64,000 nucleotides of DNA from Flavobacterium anhuiense (lineage in GTDB: Bacteria; Bacteroidota; Bacteroidia; Flavobacteriales; Flavobacteriaceae), in the NCBI RefSeq assembly GCF_900101855.1, contig NZ_FMVC01000004.1, forward strand, positions 62,001-126,000, given 5' to 3'. The notes beneath the pieces were generated by a model. That model ran no database searches. It saw only the letters and a list, made by a program, of their open reading frames with translations, and was not told the DNA's origin. Below are positions 37,394 through 46,600 of this stretch, piece after piece. Position 1 is the first letter of the stretch, and the number at the start of each line of letters is the position of its first letter. A program made the position numbers and the translations under genes.

Positions 37394-39205
37394 ATGAAGA
37401 AAAGCAATCAGGAAGCTGCAGAAAAAATCACTTTCAAAAATTTACGACGTCTGTATTTTTTTGCACTTCTTACTATTGCCTTAACTATAATTATCAGTCA
37501 GTTCTTAGTACAATACAATCTGAATCAGCAACTAAGCGATTCTAAAATCATTAATTTTTCCGGCAAGCAAAGAATGCTGAGCCAGAAAATCGTAAAAGAA
37601 GTTCTGATTCTACATTACGTTTCTGATTCGGCTACAGCCAAAAAAACTTCGCATTTAAAAGAGGTTTTAGAGCTTTGGAAAAGAAACCAAAACGCATTAG
37701 AAAACGGGAATGACAGCTTAGCTTTTCCAAAAGAAAAATCAGAAACGCTAAATAAGCTATATCTAGAAATCAACCCAATTTTCAATAAAATTTCAAAAAC
37801 CACGGACGCCTTTTTATTGAATTTACAGCAGAAAAAATCGGCATCTGGAAATCAAAAATTGGTTCAGACGATTTTAGAAAACGAAGGCATTTTCCTTTCA
37901 AAAATGAACCAGATTGTAACGCAATACGATCTTGAAGCGCACGAAAAAGTAACCGAACAACGCCGAATAGAATATTGGATTTTTGGTTTTACACTTTTGA
38001 TTCTGGTTTTAGAATTCTTTTTTATTTTCAAACCAACCAATAAGAAAATAGAAAGATTAATTACACGTCTTTTATCTTCCGAAAAGAAAGCTTTAAAACT
38101 AGCATACGACACCGAAATTCTGAGCGAAATCAAAGAAAACTCTGTAAAAGAATTAAAATCGCTCAATTACGCAATGGAGAACACGTTGCTTTATTGCCGA
38201 ATTTCTCCAGACGGTTCCATCATTCATATTGGAGAAAAATTCGCTAAACTTCTCAATTACACTAAATTTTCATCCAACAAAAAATTCTCTGAAGTCCTTA
38301 CTGCTGACGAAAAAGAACAGGTTAATTTTGACCGCCTGATTTTCGAAAAACAGCGCAGTGGCTGGCAGGGCGAAATGAAAATTTTGACCAAAGAAGAAAA
38401 AGAAATTTGGCTCGATTTATCAATGGTTCCCGTAATGATCAAAAAAGACGAACTGGAACTTTTGATTGTCTGTTTCAATATCACCGAACGCAAAAAAGCA
38501 CAACGTGAAGTCGAACGCTTAAACCTTGAAAACACGACTGAAAAAATCAATCAACAAAAGATTATTTCGAGCAAAATTGTTGAAAATCAGGAAAACGAAC
38601 AAAACCGAATTGCCAAAGAAATTCACGACGGAATCGGCCAGATGCTGACGGGTTTAAAATTCAGTTTAGAAAGCATTAATTTAGATGACAGAGAAAAATC
38701 AGAACAAAAAATTGAGTATTTAAAGAAACTTTCTTTGGATATTATAAAAGGTGTCCGCACGGCCACTTTCAACTTAATGCCCCCAGAATTAAGCGATCAC
38801 GGAATCGTTTCTTCTTTAGCAAAACTAACACAGGAACTTTCAAAACTTACGGGAAAAGAAATCCTTTTTTACAATAAAACCGATTTCGACCAGCGTTTGG
38901 ATTCGTTAATTGAAATCAATATTTACAGGCTTACTCAGGAAGCCATCAACAACGCCATTAAATATGCCGAATCGACTCATATTATTGTGCAGCTTTCACA
39001 CAGCGAAACACTTTTAAGTATCATCGTAGATGATAACGGAAAAGGTTTTGATGTCAATTCAGTCGAAAAAAAACGTAACAGCGAATCCGGAATGGGCCTT
39101 TTATTCATGAAAGAAAGAATCCAATACATTAACGGTCGCGTTTTCATGAACTCCATTCCAGGCGAAGGAACCAGGATTACTTTTAATATTCCTATTCTTA
39201 AATGA
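37394..39205 (+). CDS. NarX-like sensor histidine kinase
   Basis: This 603-residue membrane kinase has TM1 (about 17-38) and TM2 (about 192-212). They flank a periplasmic PilJ/NarX-type domain with FSGKQRMLSQKIVKEV near 55-70, similar to the nitrate-binding P-box of NarX. A PAS-like domain (about 260-370) and a HisKA_3 dimerisation domain follow, with phospho-His411 in AKEIHDGIGQMLTG. The C-terminal HATPase (about 515-603) has NAIKYAE, DDNGKGFD and GMGLLFMKER. It lies 360 bp before a NarL-like regulator and is expected to pass nitrate or nitrite signal to it. Confidence 0.93.
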   Translation: MKKSNQEAAEKITFKNLRRLYFFALLTIALTIIISQFLVQYNLNQQLSDSKIINFSGKQRMLSQKIVKEVLILHYVSDSATAKKTSHLKEVLELWKRNQNALENGNDSLAFPKEKSETLNKLYLEINPIFNKISKTTDAFLLNLQQKKSASGNQKLVQTILENEGIFLSKMNQIVTQYDLEAHEKVTEQRRIEYWIFGFTLLILVLEFFFIFKPTNKKIERLITRLLSSEKKALKLAYDTEILSEIKENSVKELKSLNYAMENTLLYCRISPDGSIIHIGEKFAKLLNYTKFSSNKKFSEVLTADEKEQVNFDRLIFEKQRSGWQGEMKILTKEEKEIWLDLSMVPVMIKKDELELLIVCFNITERKKAQREVERLNLENTTEKINQQKIISSKIVENQENEQNRIAKEIHDGIGQMLTGLKFSLESINLDDREKSEQKIEYLKKLSLDIIKGVRTATFNLMPPELSDHGIVSSLAKLTQELSKLTGKEILFYNKTDFDQRLDSLIEINIYRLTQEAINNAIKYAESTHIIVQLSHSETLLSIIVDDNGKGFDVNSVEKKRNSESGMGLLFMKERIQYINGRVFMNSIPGEGTRITFNIPILK

Positions 39206-39260
39206 GATAATGTGCCAATTAGAAGATTAGATAATTCAATTCGAATGTCTAAATATACAA

Positions 39261-39367
39261 TTGTCAGGCTGAGCGGAGTCGAAGCCCACATAAGTAACTC
39301 TACAAAGATTGGCGATTTAGATTGTGGAGTTTCTTTGCGCGAGCTTCGACTCCACTCAACCTGACAA
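39261..39367. repeat. TTGTCAGGCTGAGCGGAGTC inverted repeat
   Basis: The arms TTGTCAGGCTGAGCGGAGTC (39261) and GACTCCACTCAACCTGACAA (to 39367) pair imperfectly. The interior TAACTCTACAAAGATTGGCGATT is the reverse of the core at 30835-30880, showing a shared module with different ends. It lies between the kinase and regulator genes. The rest of the gap 39206-39565 contains the narL promoter region and no gene. Confidence 0.8.
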
Positions 39368-39498
39368 TACTAATTAGTTAAATTTACATTTAGATATTGA
39401 AATTGATTTTTGCAATTGCCATTGATACTGTTTTTTTTAATGATTTTTTAATATTGGAGTTTGGAATTTCAAAAAAATGGAATTTTAAATCAAAAAAG

Positions 39499-39537
39499 TA
39501 CGTATATTAGCGTCTTCTTTTTAGATGAATATACGTA
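39499..39537 (+). promoter_or_regulatory. NarL-type half-sites upstream of narL-like gene
   Basis: TACGTAT (39499-39505) and ATACGTA (39531-39537) are oppositely oriented 7-mers, 25 bp apart rather than 2 bp. They match the half-sites at narK and nasA and suggest autoregulation. No consensus -7 element is clear. Confidence 0.4.
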
Positions 39538-39565
39538 AAAATAGAGAATCAAAATTAAGTAAACT

Positions 39566-40225
39566 ATGAGCAATATCATTCGTGTAGTATTAGCAGATGA
39601 CCATGTTTTTGTTAGAGACGGAATCAAATCTTTGCTTGAAAACGAAGCAAACATCGAGGTTGTAGGCGAAGCAATTGATGGCGCAGATGCGCTTGAAGTT
39701 GTTACAGCAACAAATCCTGATTTACTTATAGTAGATATTCGTATGCCAAACTTAACGGGCATAGAGGTAGTAGAAAAACTTAGAAACGAAAAAAACAGTG
39801 TAAAAATCATTATGCTTTCAATGCACGAGTCTGAAGAATACGTATTGAAATCGATAAAAGCGGGAGCTGATGGTTATTTATTAAAAGGTTCAAGCAAAGA
39901 AGAATTCCTAAAAGCTCTGCACAGTGTTGCTGCAGGAGGAAAATATTTTAGCGGAGACATTTCTTCTATATTAATTAGCCAATTGACAAATTCATCTGCA
40001 TCACTAGAACCTAAACAAAATTTAGGCGAAGAAATGATGATTACCAAAAGAGAAAAAGAAATCTTGACGCTTCTTTTATCAGGTAAAGGAAACAAAGAAA
40101 TAGCTGAAGCTCTTGAAATTAGTAAAAGAACTGCCGAAGTTCATCGCTTCAACTTAATGAAAAAGCTGAAAGTAAAAAACCTAATGGAACTTTCTAATAA
40201 AGCTGCCGAGTATTCTTTAATTTAA
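39566..40225 (+). CDS. NarL/FixJ-family response regulator
   Basis: This 219-residue protein has a receiver domain (residues 6-120) with acidic pocket ADDHVF, phospho-acceptor Asp57 in LLIVDIRMPN, Thr/Ser MLSMHES and Lys in YLLKGSS. A C-terminal LuxR-type HTH (about 155-215) has TKREKEILTLLLSGKGNKEI and SKRTAEVHRFNLMKKL. It is the expected partner of the kinase at 37394. The 7-2-7 inverted sites found at several nitrate promoters have the geometry known for NarL. Activator or repressor role is not shown. Confidence 0.93.
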   Translation: MSNIIRVVLADDHVFVRDGIKSLLENEANIEVVGEAIDGADALEVVTATNPDLLIVDIRMPNLTGIEVVEKLRNEKNSVKIIMLSMHESEEYVLKSIKAGADGYLLKGSSKEEFLKALHSVAAGGKYFSGDISSILISQLTNSSASLEPKQNLGEEMMITKREKEILTLLLSGKGNKEIAEALEISKRTAEVHRFNLMKKLKVKNLMELSNKAAEYSLI

Positions 40226-40229
40226 AAAA

Positions 40230-40304
40230 TACGTATAAATACGTAATTATTTATCAAAAACTGCGTTTTGGCAGGTTTTAACTAAGTTATAGTACTTATT
40301 TTTA
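40230..40304 (+). promoter_or_regulatory. narK promoter with perfect 7-2-7 site
   Basis: TACGTAT-AA-ATACGTA (40230-40245) is an inverted 7-2-7 repeat, perfect in its arms. A weaker site AAGTTA-TA-GTACTT (40284-40297) abuts TATTTTTA, a near -7 element (the last base is A, not G). This is followed 17 bases later by the narK ATG at 40323. Confidence 0.55.
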
Positions 40305-40322
40305 CTTAAAAATATAAGTGCT

Positions 40323-41807
40323 ATGAAAAATACAAACTCACTATCGCAATCACACAAAATTTTATTTTTGAACACATTGGCATTTACAGTGTGTTTTGCC
40401 TGCTGGACATTAAATGGTGTTTTAGTAACCTTTTTGGTTGATAACGGAATTTTCCACTGGAGTGTTGTTCAGGTTGGATGGCTTTTAGGTATTCCAATCT
40501 TAACTGGATCTATCATGCGTCTTCCTATCGGAATTTTAACTGATAAATTTGGCGGAAAATATGTTTTTTCACTGTTATTACTGCTTTGTTCGATTCCGCT
40601 GTTTCTCCTTCCCTACGCTGACAGTTTCACCATGTTTGCCTTACTTAGCTTTTTATTCGGAATGGTCGGAACAAGTTTTGCAGTCGGAATTGGCTATACA
40701 TCAATCTGGTATCCAAAAGAATGGCAAGGCCGCGCTTTAGGAATCTTCGGAATGGGAAATGCCGGTGCCGCAATTACAACGTTTTTAGCTCCTTCTCTAT
40801 TAAATCATTTTTCAATCAATGATCCACAAAACGGATGGAAAATTCTTCCTGTCATATATGCTGTTTCATTGGTCGTAATCGGTGTTGCCTTTTTAATTTT
40901 CGCTCAAAACAAAAAAATAGAAAGTAGCGGCAAAAGTGTTTCGCAAATGCTTTTGCCACTAAAATCACAAAGAGTTTGGCGTTTTGGAGCATATTACTTC
41001 TTGGTTTTCGGATGTTTTGTAGCCTATTCTCAATGGTTATTGCCAAATTTTATGAACGTTTACCAAACGAGCTTAGTAATGGGCGGTTTGTTCGCAACCA
41101 TGTTCAGTTTACCATCTGGAGTAATTAGAGCTTTTGGAGGTTATTTGTCTGATAAATTTGGAGCAAGAAAAGTAATGTATTGGGTCTTGGGTTCATCAGT
41201 AATCTTAAGTGCTTTATTATCAATTCCAAAAATGGAAATTACTACTTCAGGACCAGGAATATTAGCTACTAAAAAAGGTGTCGTAAATGAAATCAGCGAT
41301 AAAACCGTAAAAATTGGCGATAAAGAATATCCTATTGCACAAAAAACTGCCAACATGAATGAAAATGCTATTTTCCCAACTTCTACTAGCTGGCAAGATG
41401 TTGTAGTAGCTCACAACCAAAGTGTAGCAAAAAAAGAACTGATAGCCAAAGGAGTTACGGTTATTAAATTTGATGCCAATATGTGGGTATTCCTATTTTT
41501 GGTAATTCTTATTGGGATTTCGTGGGGAATCGGAAAAGCAGCGGTTTACAAACACATTCCAGAATATTTCCCAAATGAAGTTGGCGTTGTGGGCGGAATG
41601 GTCGGAATGATTGGCGGTTTGGGAGGTTTCTTCGGTCCGATAATCTTCGGATATTTACTTACTGCAACCGGAATCTGGTCAAGTTCATGGATTTTTATTC
41701 TAATCTTTTCAACTGCCTGTCTCGTTTGGATGCATTACACTATAACACAGCTATCTAAGGAAAAACGAATTAAAATAAGCAAGGCAAAATTAGAACCTGC
41801 ATATTAG
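40323..41807 (+). CDS. narK: Nitrate/nitrite MFS transporter
   Basis: This 494-residue NarK/NRT-type major facilitator protein has about twelve TM helices. The nitrate signature is GIGYTSIWYPKEWQGRALGI-like (about 120-138, GMGNAGAAITTFLAPSLL nearby) and the second GGMVGMIGGLGGFFGP near 425. It imports nitrate and probably exchanges or exports nitrite in the inner membrane. An unusual hydrophilic insertion of about 75 residues (about 306-383) separates two TM segments. It is transcribed with its own 7-2-7 site. The outer-membrane porin gene follows. Confidence 0.92.
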   Translation: MKNTNSLSQSHKILFLNTLAFTVCFACWTLNGVLVTFLVDNGIFHWSVVQVGWLLGIPILTGSIMRLPIGILTDKFGGKYVFSLLLLLCSIPLFLLPYADSFTMFALLSFLFGMVGTSFAVGIGYTSIWYPKEWQGRALGIFGMGNAGAAITTFLAPSLLNHFSINDPQNGWKILPVIYAVSLVVIGVAFLIFAQNKKIESSGKSVSQMLLPLKSQRVWRFGAYYFLVFGCFVAYSQWLLPNFMNVYQTSLVMGGLFATMFSLPSGVIRAFGGYLSDKFGARKVMYWVLGSSVILSALLSIPKMEITTSGPGILATKKGVVNEISDKTVKIGDKEYPIAQKTANMNENAIFPTSTSWQDVVVAHNQSVAKKELIAKGVTVIKFDANMWVFLFLVILIGISWGIGKAAVYKHIPEYFPNEVGVVGGMVGMIGGLGGFFGPIIFGYLLTATGIWSSSWIFILIFSTACLVWMHYTITQLSKEKRIKISKAKLEPAY

Positions 41808-41898
41808 ACTTAGATTAAAAAAAAATTAGAAATATGATCGGAGTCTTAGTAAAACATGGCTTTTTCTTATAAATTTACGCCTGAAAAAAATATCACCC

Positions 41899-43158
41899 AT
41901 GAAACAAATCAGAATTATTTTCCTGTTACTTCTAGTATCTACCGCTGCCTTACAGGCACAAGAATTAGACGTAAATCTTCAAATTAGGCCACGTTTTGAG
42001 TATCGCAACGGTTACAAGACTTTGCTGCCAGAAGGACAAAAAGGAACTTCTCAAATATCTCAACGTTCGCGTTTAAACATTAATTTCAAACAAGATGATT
42101 TAATTGTAAAATTAACTTTTCAAAATACCAGAACATGGGGTGATGTTCCTACTGCAACCGTTGCCGATAAAAATGGCGTAGCTGTTTTTGAAGCTTGGGC
42201 ACAATATAATTTTACTGAAAAATGGAGTGCCAGAATGGGGCGTCAAGTTCTTTCTTATGACAATCAGCGTATTTTGGGCGAAATGGACTGGGCTCAACAG
42301 GCTCAAAGCCACGATGCGCTTACCATTACCTATCAGACAGAAAAGCAAAAGTTAGATTTTGGAGGAGCCTATAATTCAACTGCTGAAAATGTAGTTCAAA
42401 CTCCTTATACAGTTGCCAATTATAAAGCGATGCAATACGCTTGGTATCACAATCAATTTAGCACTGATTTAGGTTTAAGTTTTTTATTGCTTAACACTGG
42501 TTACGAATATGCAAACGCAGATGCAAAACTTTTAGTTGATTATAAACAGACTTTTGGACCTTATCTAACTTACAAAACAAGCAAAATAGACAGTAACTTT
42601 TGGGTATACGGACAAACTGGAAAAAGTACTGATCTGCAAGTAAGCGCTTGGAATGCCGCTGCAAATTTTAATTACAACATTACAGAATCATTTAAAGCTG
42701 GTTTAGGATATGAATTTTTATCTGGAAAAGCTTCAAATGACGGAAGTACCGTAATTAAATCTTTTAACCCGATTTTTGGAACCAATCACGGATTTAACGG
42801 TTACATGGATTATTTTTATGTTGGAAATCACTTAAACAATGTTGGTTTGCAAGATGCTTTTATAAAATTGAATTACAATATAAACAAATGGCAATTTGCT
42901 CTTATACCACATGTGTTTTTAGCAGCAGCTGATGTTGTAACGCCTGCAAATGAAAAACTAGATTCCTATTTAGGAACTGAGATTGATGCAAGTTTTGGAT
43001 ATAATTTCAAAAAAGACATCACGGTAACAGGCGGTTATTCTCAAATGTTTGGTTCAAAAACAATGGAATTTATCAAAAATGGAGATGCAAATCATACCAA
43101 CAATTGGGCTTGGTTAATGATTTCTGTTAATCCTAGAATTTTTAGCTGGAAAAAATAA
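41899..43158 (+). CDS. Outer-membrane porin, alginate-export domain family
   Basis: This 419-residue protein has a signal peptide (ends near ALQAQE) and a beta-barrel of the alginate_exp type. Motifs are NLQIRPRFEYRNGY, FKQDDLIVKLTFQNTRTWGD and SARMGRQVLSYDNQRILGEMDW (seen in part as RMGRQVLSYDNQRILGEMDW), and it ends in an aromatic-rich strand NPRIFSWKK. It lies 91 bp after narK and is a candidate outer-membrane nitrate or nitrite channel. The substrate is not evident from the sequence itself. A clear terminator follows. Confidence 0.85.
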   Translation: MKQIRIIFLLLLVSTAALQAQELDVNLQIRPRFEYRNGYKTLLPEGQKGTSQISQRSRLNINFKQDDLIVKLTFQNTRTWGDVPTATVADKNGVAVFEAWAQYNFTEKWSARMGRQVLSYDNQRILGEMDWAQQAQSHDALTITYQTEKQKLDFGGAYNSTAENVVQTPYTVANYKAMQYAWYHNQFSTDLGLSFLLLNTGYEYANADAKLLVDYKQTFGPYLTYKTSKIDSNFWVYGQTGKSTDLQVSAWNAAANFNYNITESFKAGLGYEFLSGKASNDGSTVIKSFNPIFGTNHGFNGYMDYFYVGNHLNNVGLQDAFIKLNYNINKWQFALIPHVFLAAADVVTPANEKLDSYLGTEIDASFGYNFKKDITVTGGYSQMFGSKTMEFIKNGDANHTNNWAWLMISVNPRIFSWKK

Positions 43159-43187
43159 TTTTTCTTAAAATTTAACTCATATTTTTT

Positions 43188-43222
43188 ACCCTTTTCCTAT
43201 TTCTGGAAAAGGGTATTTTTTT
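43188..43222 (+). terminator. Terminator after the porin gene
   Basis: A perfect 10-bp stem (ACCCTTTTCC 43188-43197 with GGAAAAGGGT 43205-43214) is followed by a T run. Confidence 0.9.
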
Positions 43223-43296
43223 ATTTCAAAAATAATGCGGATTATATGTTTAATTAATTATATTTGAAGTGATTATGAACCCCCAATTCTATCCTA

Positions 43297-43662
43297 ATGA
43301 AGCCATTTCTAAAATTGTCATTGCTAACTTTTATTGTCACGCAAACAGGTATTGCCCAAAAATACGATGATGCCTTAATTTCGAAAAACTCAGAAATTAA
43401 TTTTGCCAAAACGCAAAAAAGAGGAATCAAAAAAAACAACATGGTTTATTATGTTGAAAATGATCTACAGACCGTTTCTGCCTACAAAAGAAAAAAACTG
43501 AAATGGCAAACTAATGTAATTTCGATCTGCGGAAAACCTAAAAAAGGCGAACCTGAAATTAGATATGTTGGTTATAACTCGAACAAACTGCTTATCGTGA
43601 TTGGAAAACATAATTTTGCAGAAATTGACGTAAATAGTGGTGAAACAAAATTTGTTGGCTAA
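43297..43662 (+). CDS. Small exported hypothetical protein
   Basis: This 121-residue protein has an N-terminal signal peptide (FLKLSLLTFIVTQTGIAQ, shown cleaved before KYDD). The mature protein is basic and repetitive in beta-type sequence (TVSAYKRKKLKWQTNVISI, RYVGYNSNKLLIVIGKHN), with no recognised family. It is monocistronic with its own terminator. It may be a partial copy of a larger beta-propeller protein, but this is a guess. Confidence 0.6.
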   Translation: MKPFLKLSLLTFIVTQTGIAQKYDDALISKNSEINFAKTQKRGIKKNNMVYYVENDLQTVSAYKRKKLKWQTNVISICGKPKKGEPEIRYVGYNSNKLLIVIGKHNFAEIDVNSGETKFVG

Positions 43663-43690
43663 GATTAAAGAAATATAAATATATAAACTG

Positions 43691-43725
43691 CCCTTTTTCT
43701 GTTTTTAGAAGAAGGGTATTTTTTT
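43691..43725 (+). terminator. Terminator after the small exported protein
   Basis: The stem CCCTTTTTCT (43691-43700) pairs with AGAAGAAGGG (43707-43716), with one G.T pair, then a T run. Confidence 0.85.
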
Positions 43726-43805
43726 GATATTATATAAAAACATATTATACATAAATTGGGTATATTTGAGTTCACTTTTCATATAAAAACAAAACCCAAG
43801 AATAC

Positions 43806-45182
43806 ATGAGGCATGAATTGTTAGCCATTGAAAAAGAAAATCCTTTTAAACATTGCAAATTACAACGTGAAATTTATGCTGAAGTACTAACTGAAGTTGT
43901 AAAAACTAATAGTCAAGGCTTTGTAATGGGGCTAAATAGCAAATGGGGCACAGGCAAAACAACATTTGTAAAAATGTGGCTAGTTTATTTGGAAAATTTG
44001 AATTTTAAAACAATTTATTTTAATGCTTGGGAAAATGATTTTGAAGATAATGCATTAACAGCTTTAATTGGAGAATTAAAACCAATTATGAAACCTGAAT
44101 CAACAAAGTTATTTGATAATATATTAGAAAAAGGTTTAATAATTAGTAAACATATATTGCCAATTTTAATAAAATCCTTGATTGAAAAACACATTGATTC
44201 TAAGAGTTTACAGGATAATTTAAAAGATATAACAGAAGAGGCAAAAGACATATTCAAAAAAGAAGTTGATGAATATTTACATCGAAAAGAAAATATAACT
44301 GAATTTAAGGAAAGTTTAAAAAAATTTGTTGCAGATACAACTAAAGATAAACCTTTAGTTTTTGTAATCGATGAACTTGATCGATGTAGACCAAATTATG
44401 CTGTATCCCTTTTAGAACAAATTAAACATTTTTTTTCTGTCCCAAATATAGTTTTTGTTTTATCGATTGATAAAAAACAATTAGAATTTGCAATAAAAGG
44501 TGTCTATGGAAATGATAATATTGATTCAGAAGAATATTTAAGGCGATTTATTGATTTAGAATATTCACTTCCAAATCCTGATCCAAAAAAATTTTCAGAT
44601 TACCTTTATAACTATTATAATTTATCCGAACTTTTTGAAGAAAAGAATAGAAATATGATTGGTAATGAAAAAAGTGAATTTTTGAAGATCTGCTATTATC
44701 TTTTTTCAAATCCAAAAATTACACTTAGACAGCAAGAAAAAATATTTGCTCATGCAACGGCCGTTTTTAAAACATGTAAAGGTCAGAGGCAAATTTTCCC
44801 GGTTCTTTTTATAACCCTTATATATTTAAAGGTCCTTCATTCTGAAAGCTACAATAATATCAAACTAAAAATCTATTCTATTGAAGATTTACAACAATCA
44901 ATTTTAAATATATTTTTTCTAAATGAGAAACATTATCTCCAACCTTTAATCGAGGCTAATTTAGTTTTCTTTTATAATAATTTTCTTAATCCTAATACTA
45001 ATAATGACCAACTGTACGATTTCAATCCAGTTACAAATACAAATGAATTAAAGATAGGAGCCGTATCTGACCACAATCAACTATTACGACTAATTATAGA
45101 TTTCGAAAACAGATATTTTGACTTTCAAATAAATTCTATAGACCAGATAATTGCTCGCATTGATCTTGTTAGTCGAGAATAG
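43806..45182 (+). CDS. KAP-family P-loop NTPase
   Basis: This 458-residue protein is of the KAP NTPase type. Walker A is GLNSKWGTGKTTFVKMW (about 41-57), the following aspartate motif is FNAWENDFEDNA near 73-84, and Walker B is PLVFVIDELDRCRPNYAVSL near 184-203. The segment between A and B has no convincing TM helices, so it is probably cytoplasmic. KAP proteins occur in animals and, by transfer, in bacteria, and some are linked to phage defence. The gene is markedly AT-rich and stands between the nitrate porin and unrelated genes, suggesting acquired DNA. Function is unknown. Confidence 0.85.
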   Translation: MRHELLAIEKENPFKHCKLQREIYAEVLTEVVKTNSQGFVMGLNSKWGTGKTTFVKMWLVYLENLNFKTIYFNAWENDFEDNALTALIGELKPIMKPESTKLFDNILEKGLIISKHILPILIKSLIEKHIDSKSLQDNLKDITEEAKDIFKKEVDEYLHRKENITEFKESLKKFVADTTKDKPLVFVIDELDRCRPNYAVSLLEQIKHFFSVPNIVFVLSIDKKQLEFAIKGVYGNDNIDSEEYLRRFIDLEYSLPNPDPKKFSDYLYNYYNLSELFEEKNRNMIGNEKSEFLKICYYLFSNPKITLRQQEKIFAHATAVFKTCKGQRQIFPVLFITLIYLKVLHSESYNNIKLKIYSIEDLQQSILNIFFLNEKHYLQPLIEANLVFFYNNFLNPNTNNDQLYDFNPVTNTNELKIGAVSDHNQLLRLIIDFENRYFDFQINSIDQIIARIDLVSRE

Positions 45183-45241
45183 TTATTCAATTTGTTTTTT
45201 AGCAAGTACAGTTTAATAATATATATAAGGAAGCTATTAAA

Positions 45242-45955
45242 ATGAAAATCATCGCTTGGAACTGCAACATGGCATTCAGAAAAAAAGCAGAATTCATTCT
45301 CGCTCATAATCCTGATATTGCTGTAATTTCTGAATGTGAAAGTCCTGAAAAATTGAAATTTCCAACCGAAATACAAACACCAAAAGATATTCTTTGGTTC
45401 GGCACAAATCCGAATAAAGGTCTTGGCGTTTTTTCTTATAGCGATTTTCGTTTTCAATTATTAGATTGCCATAATCCTGATTTTAAAAATATTCTACCAA
45501 TAGCCGTTACCGGAGGAAAAGCTGATTTTATGCTATTCGCCATTTGGGCAAATAATCCTGCAGATAAAGATGGCGCTTACGTAACTCAAATTTGGAAAGC
45601 GATTAATTTTTACGAAAATCTAATCAAAGAAACCAAAACCATTTTGATTGGCGATTTCAACAGCAATACTATTTGGGATAAACCACGTCGCGAAGGCAAT
45701 CATACCACTGTAGTAAACAAACTAGCCGAAAAGAATATTTTCAGCACGTATCACAAATACTTCAATCAAATTCAGGGGCAAGAAGCACATCCAACTTTGT
45801 ATATGTATCGACACGAAAACAAGCCGTATCATATGGATTATTGCTTTGCTTCAAATGATTTTATTGAAGCTTTAGAAAGTGTGGAAGTAGGAAGTTATAA
45901 AGATTGGACTTTGCACAGTGACCATAAACCTTTAATAATTAAATTCAATACATAA
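45242..45955 (+). CDS. Endonuclease/exonuclease/phosphatase-family protein
   Basis: This 237-residue EEP-superfamily protein has the metal-binding AWNCNMAFR (Asn, about 5-13), catalytic Glu in ISECES, LIGDFNSNTIWD near 137 and the C-terminal DYCFAS and HSDHKPLII motif (about 200 and 226). Members cleave phosphodiester bonds in DNA, RNA or phospholipids. Specificity is open. It lies 59 bp after the KAP gene and 3 bp before a methyltransferase gene. Confidence 0.87.
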   Translation: MKIIAWNCNMAFRKKAEFILAHNPDIAVISECESPEKLKFPTEIQTPKDILWFGTNPNKGLGVFSYSDFRFQLLDCHNPDFKNILPIAVTGGKADFMLFAIWANNPADKDGAYVTQIWKAINFYENLIKETKTILIGDFNSNTIWDKPRREGNHTTVVNKLAEKNIFSTYHKYFNQIQGQEAHPTLYMYRHENKPYHMDYCFASNDFIEALESVEVGSYKDWTLHSDHKPLIIKFNT

Positions 45956-45958
45956 AAC

Positions 45959-46579
45959 ATGAACAACTGGACTCAGCGTTGGGACGACCGTTATAAAAGC
46001 GAAGAATTCGCATACGGCGAAGAACCCAATAACTTTTTAAAAGAACAACTAGAAAAACTAAACCCAGCCTCTATTCTTTTTCCTGCCGAAGGCGAAGGAA
46101 GGAATGCCATTTTTGCTGCAAAATTAGGCTGGCAAGTTTCCGCTTTTGATATCAGCCAAGAAGGGAGAAACAAAGCTTTAAAATTTGCAGAAGCAAATAA
46201 CGTTTCGATTGATTATAAGGTTGGCGAATTAGAAACTCTTGATTTTGAAGCAGAACAATTTGATGCAATTGCATTGATTTACGCGCATTTTCCAGCTGAA
46301 ATTAAATCGGAAATTCACAAACAGCTTCACAAATTTTTACGCAAAAACGGAATCATTATTTTTGAAGCTTTCAGCAAAAAGCATTTAGAATATGTAACTA
46401 AAAACGAAAAAGTTGGCGGACCAAAAGACATTGAATCTTTATTTTCGATAGAAGAAATCAAAGCCGATTTTCCAAATTATGAAATCATCGAATTGGAAGA
46501 AAAAGAAATCGAACTCAGCGAAGGTTTATTCCATAACGGAACAGGTTCAGTAATTCGATTTGTGGGAAGAAAAAAATAA
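45959..46579 (+). CDS. SAM-dependent methyltransferase, TehB-like
   Basis: This 206-residue protein has [21 protein letters not shown] at the start, seen in part as [18 protein letters not shown]. The motif-I-like region [18 protein letters not shown] is near 38-55 with an acidic [10 protein letters not shown]. The type resembles tellurite/thiopurine methyltransferases (TehB family) and is common in Bacteroidota. It may act on small molecules. It starts 3 bp after the EEP gene, suggesting one transcript. Confidence 0.8.
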   Translation: MNNWTQRWDDRYKSEEFAYGEEPNNFLKEQLEKLNPASILFPAEGEGRNAIFAAKLGWQVSAFDISQEGRNKALKFAEANNVSIDYKVGELETLDFEAEQFDAIALIYAHFPAEIKSEIHKQLHKFLRKNGIIIFEAFSKKHLEYVTKNEKVGGPKDIESLFSIEEIKADFPNYEIIELEEKEIELSEGLFHNGTGSVIRFVGRKK

Positions 46580-46600
46580 ATATTTGTACGTACAATCATT

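Noticed and set aside
39499..39537. The two narL half-sites as a single 7-2-7 operator
   Set aside because: They are 25 bp apart, not 2. They were kept only as half-sites of lower confidence.
45959..46579. Tellurite resistance label for the TehB-like methyltransferase
   Set aside because: The family contains many methyltransferases of unknown substrate, and no tehA-type gene is near.
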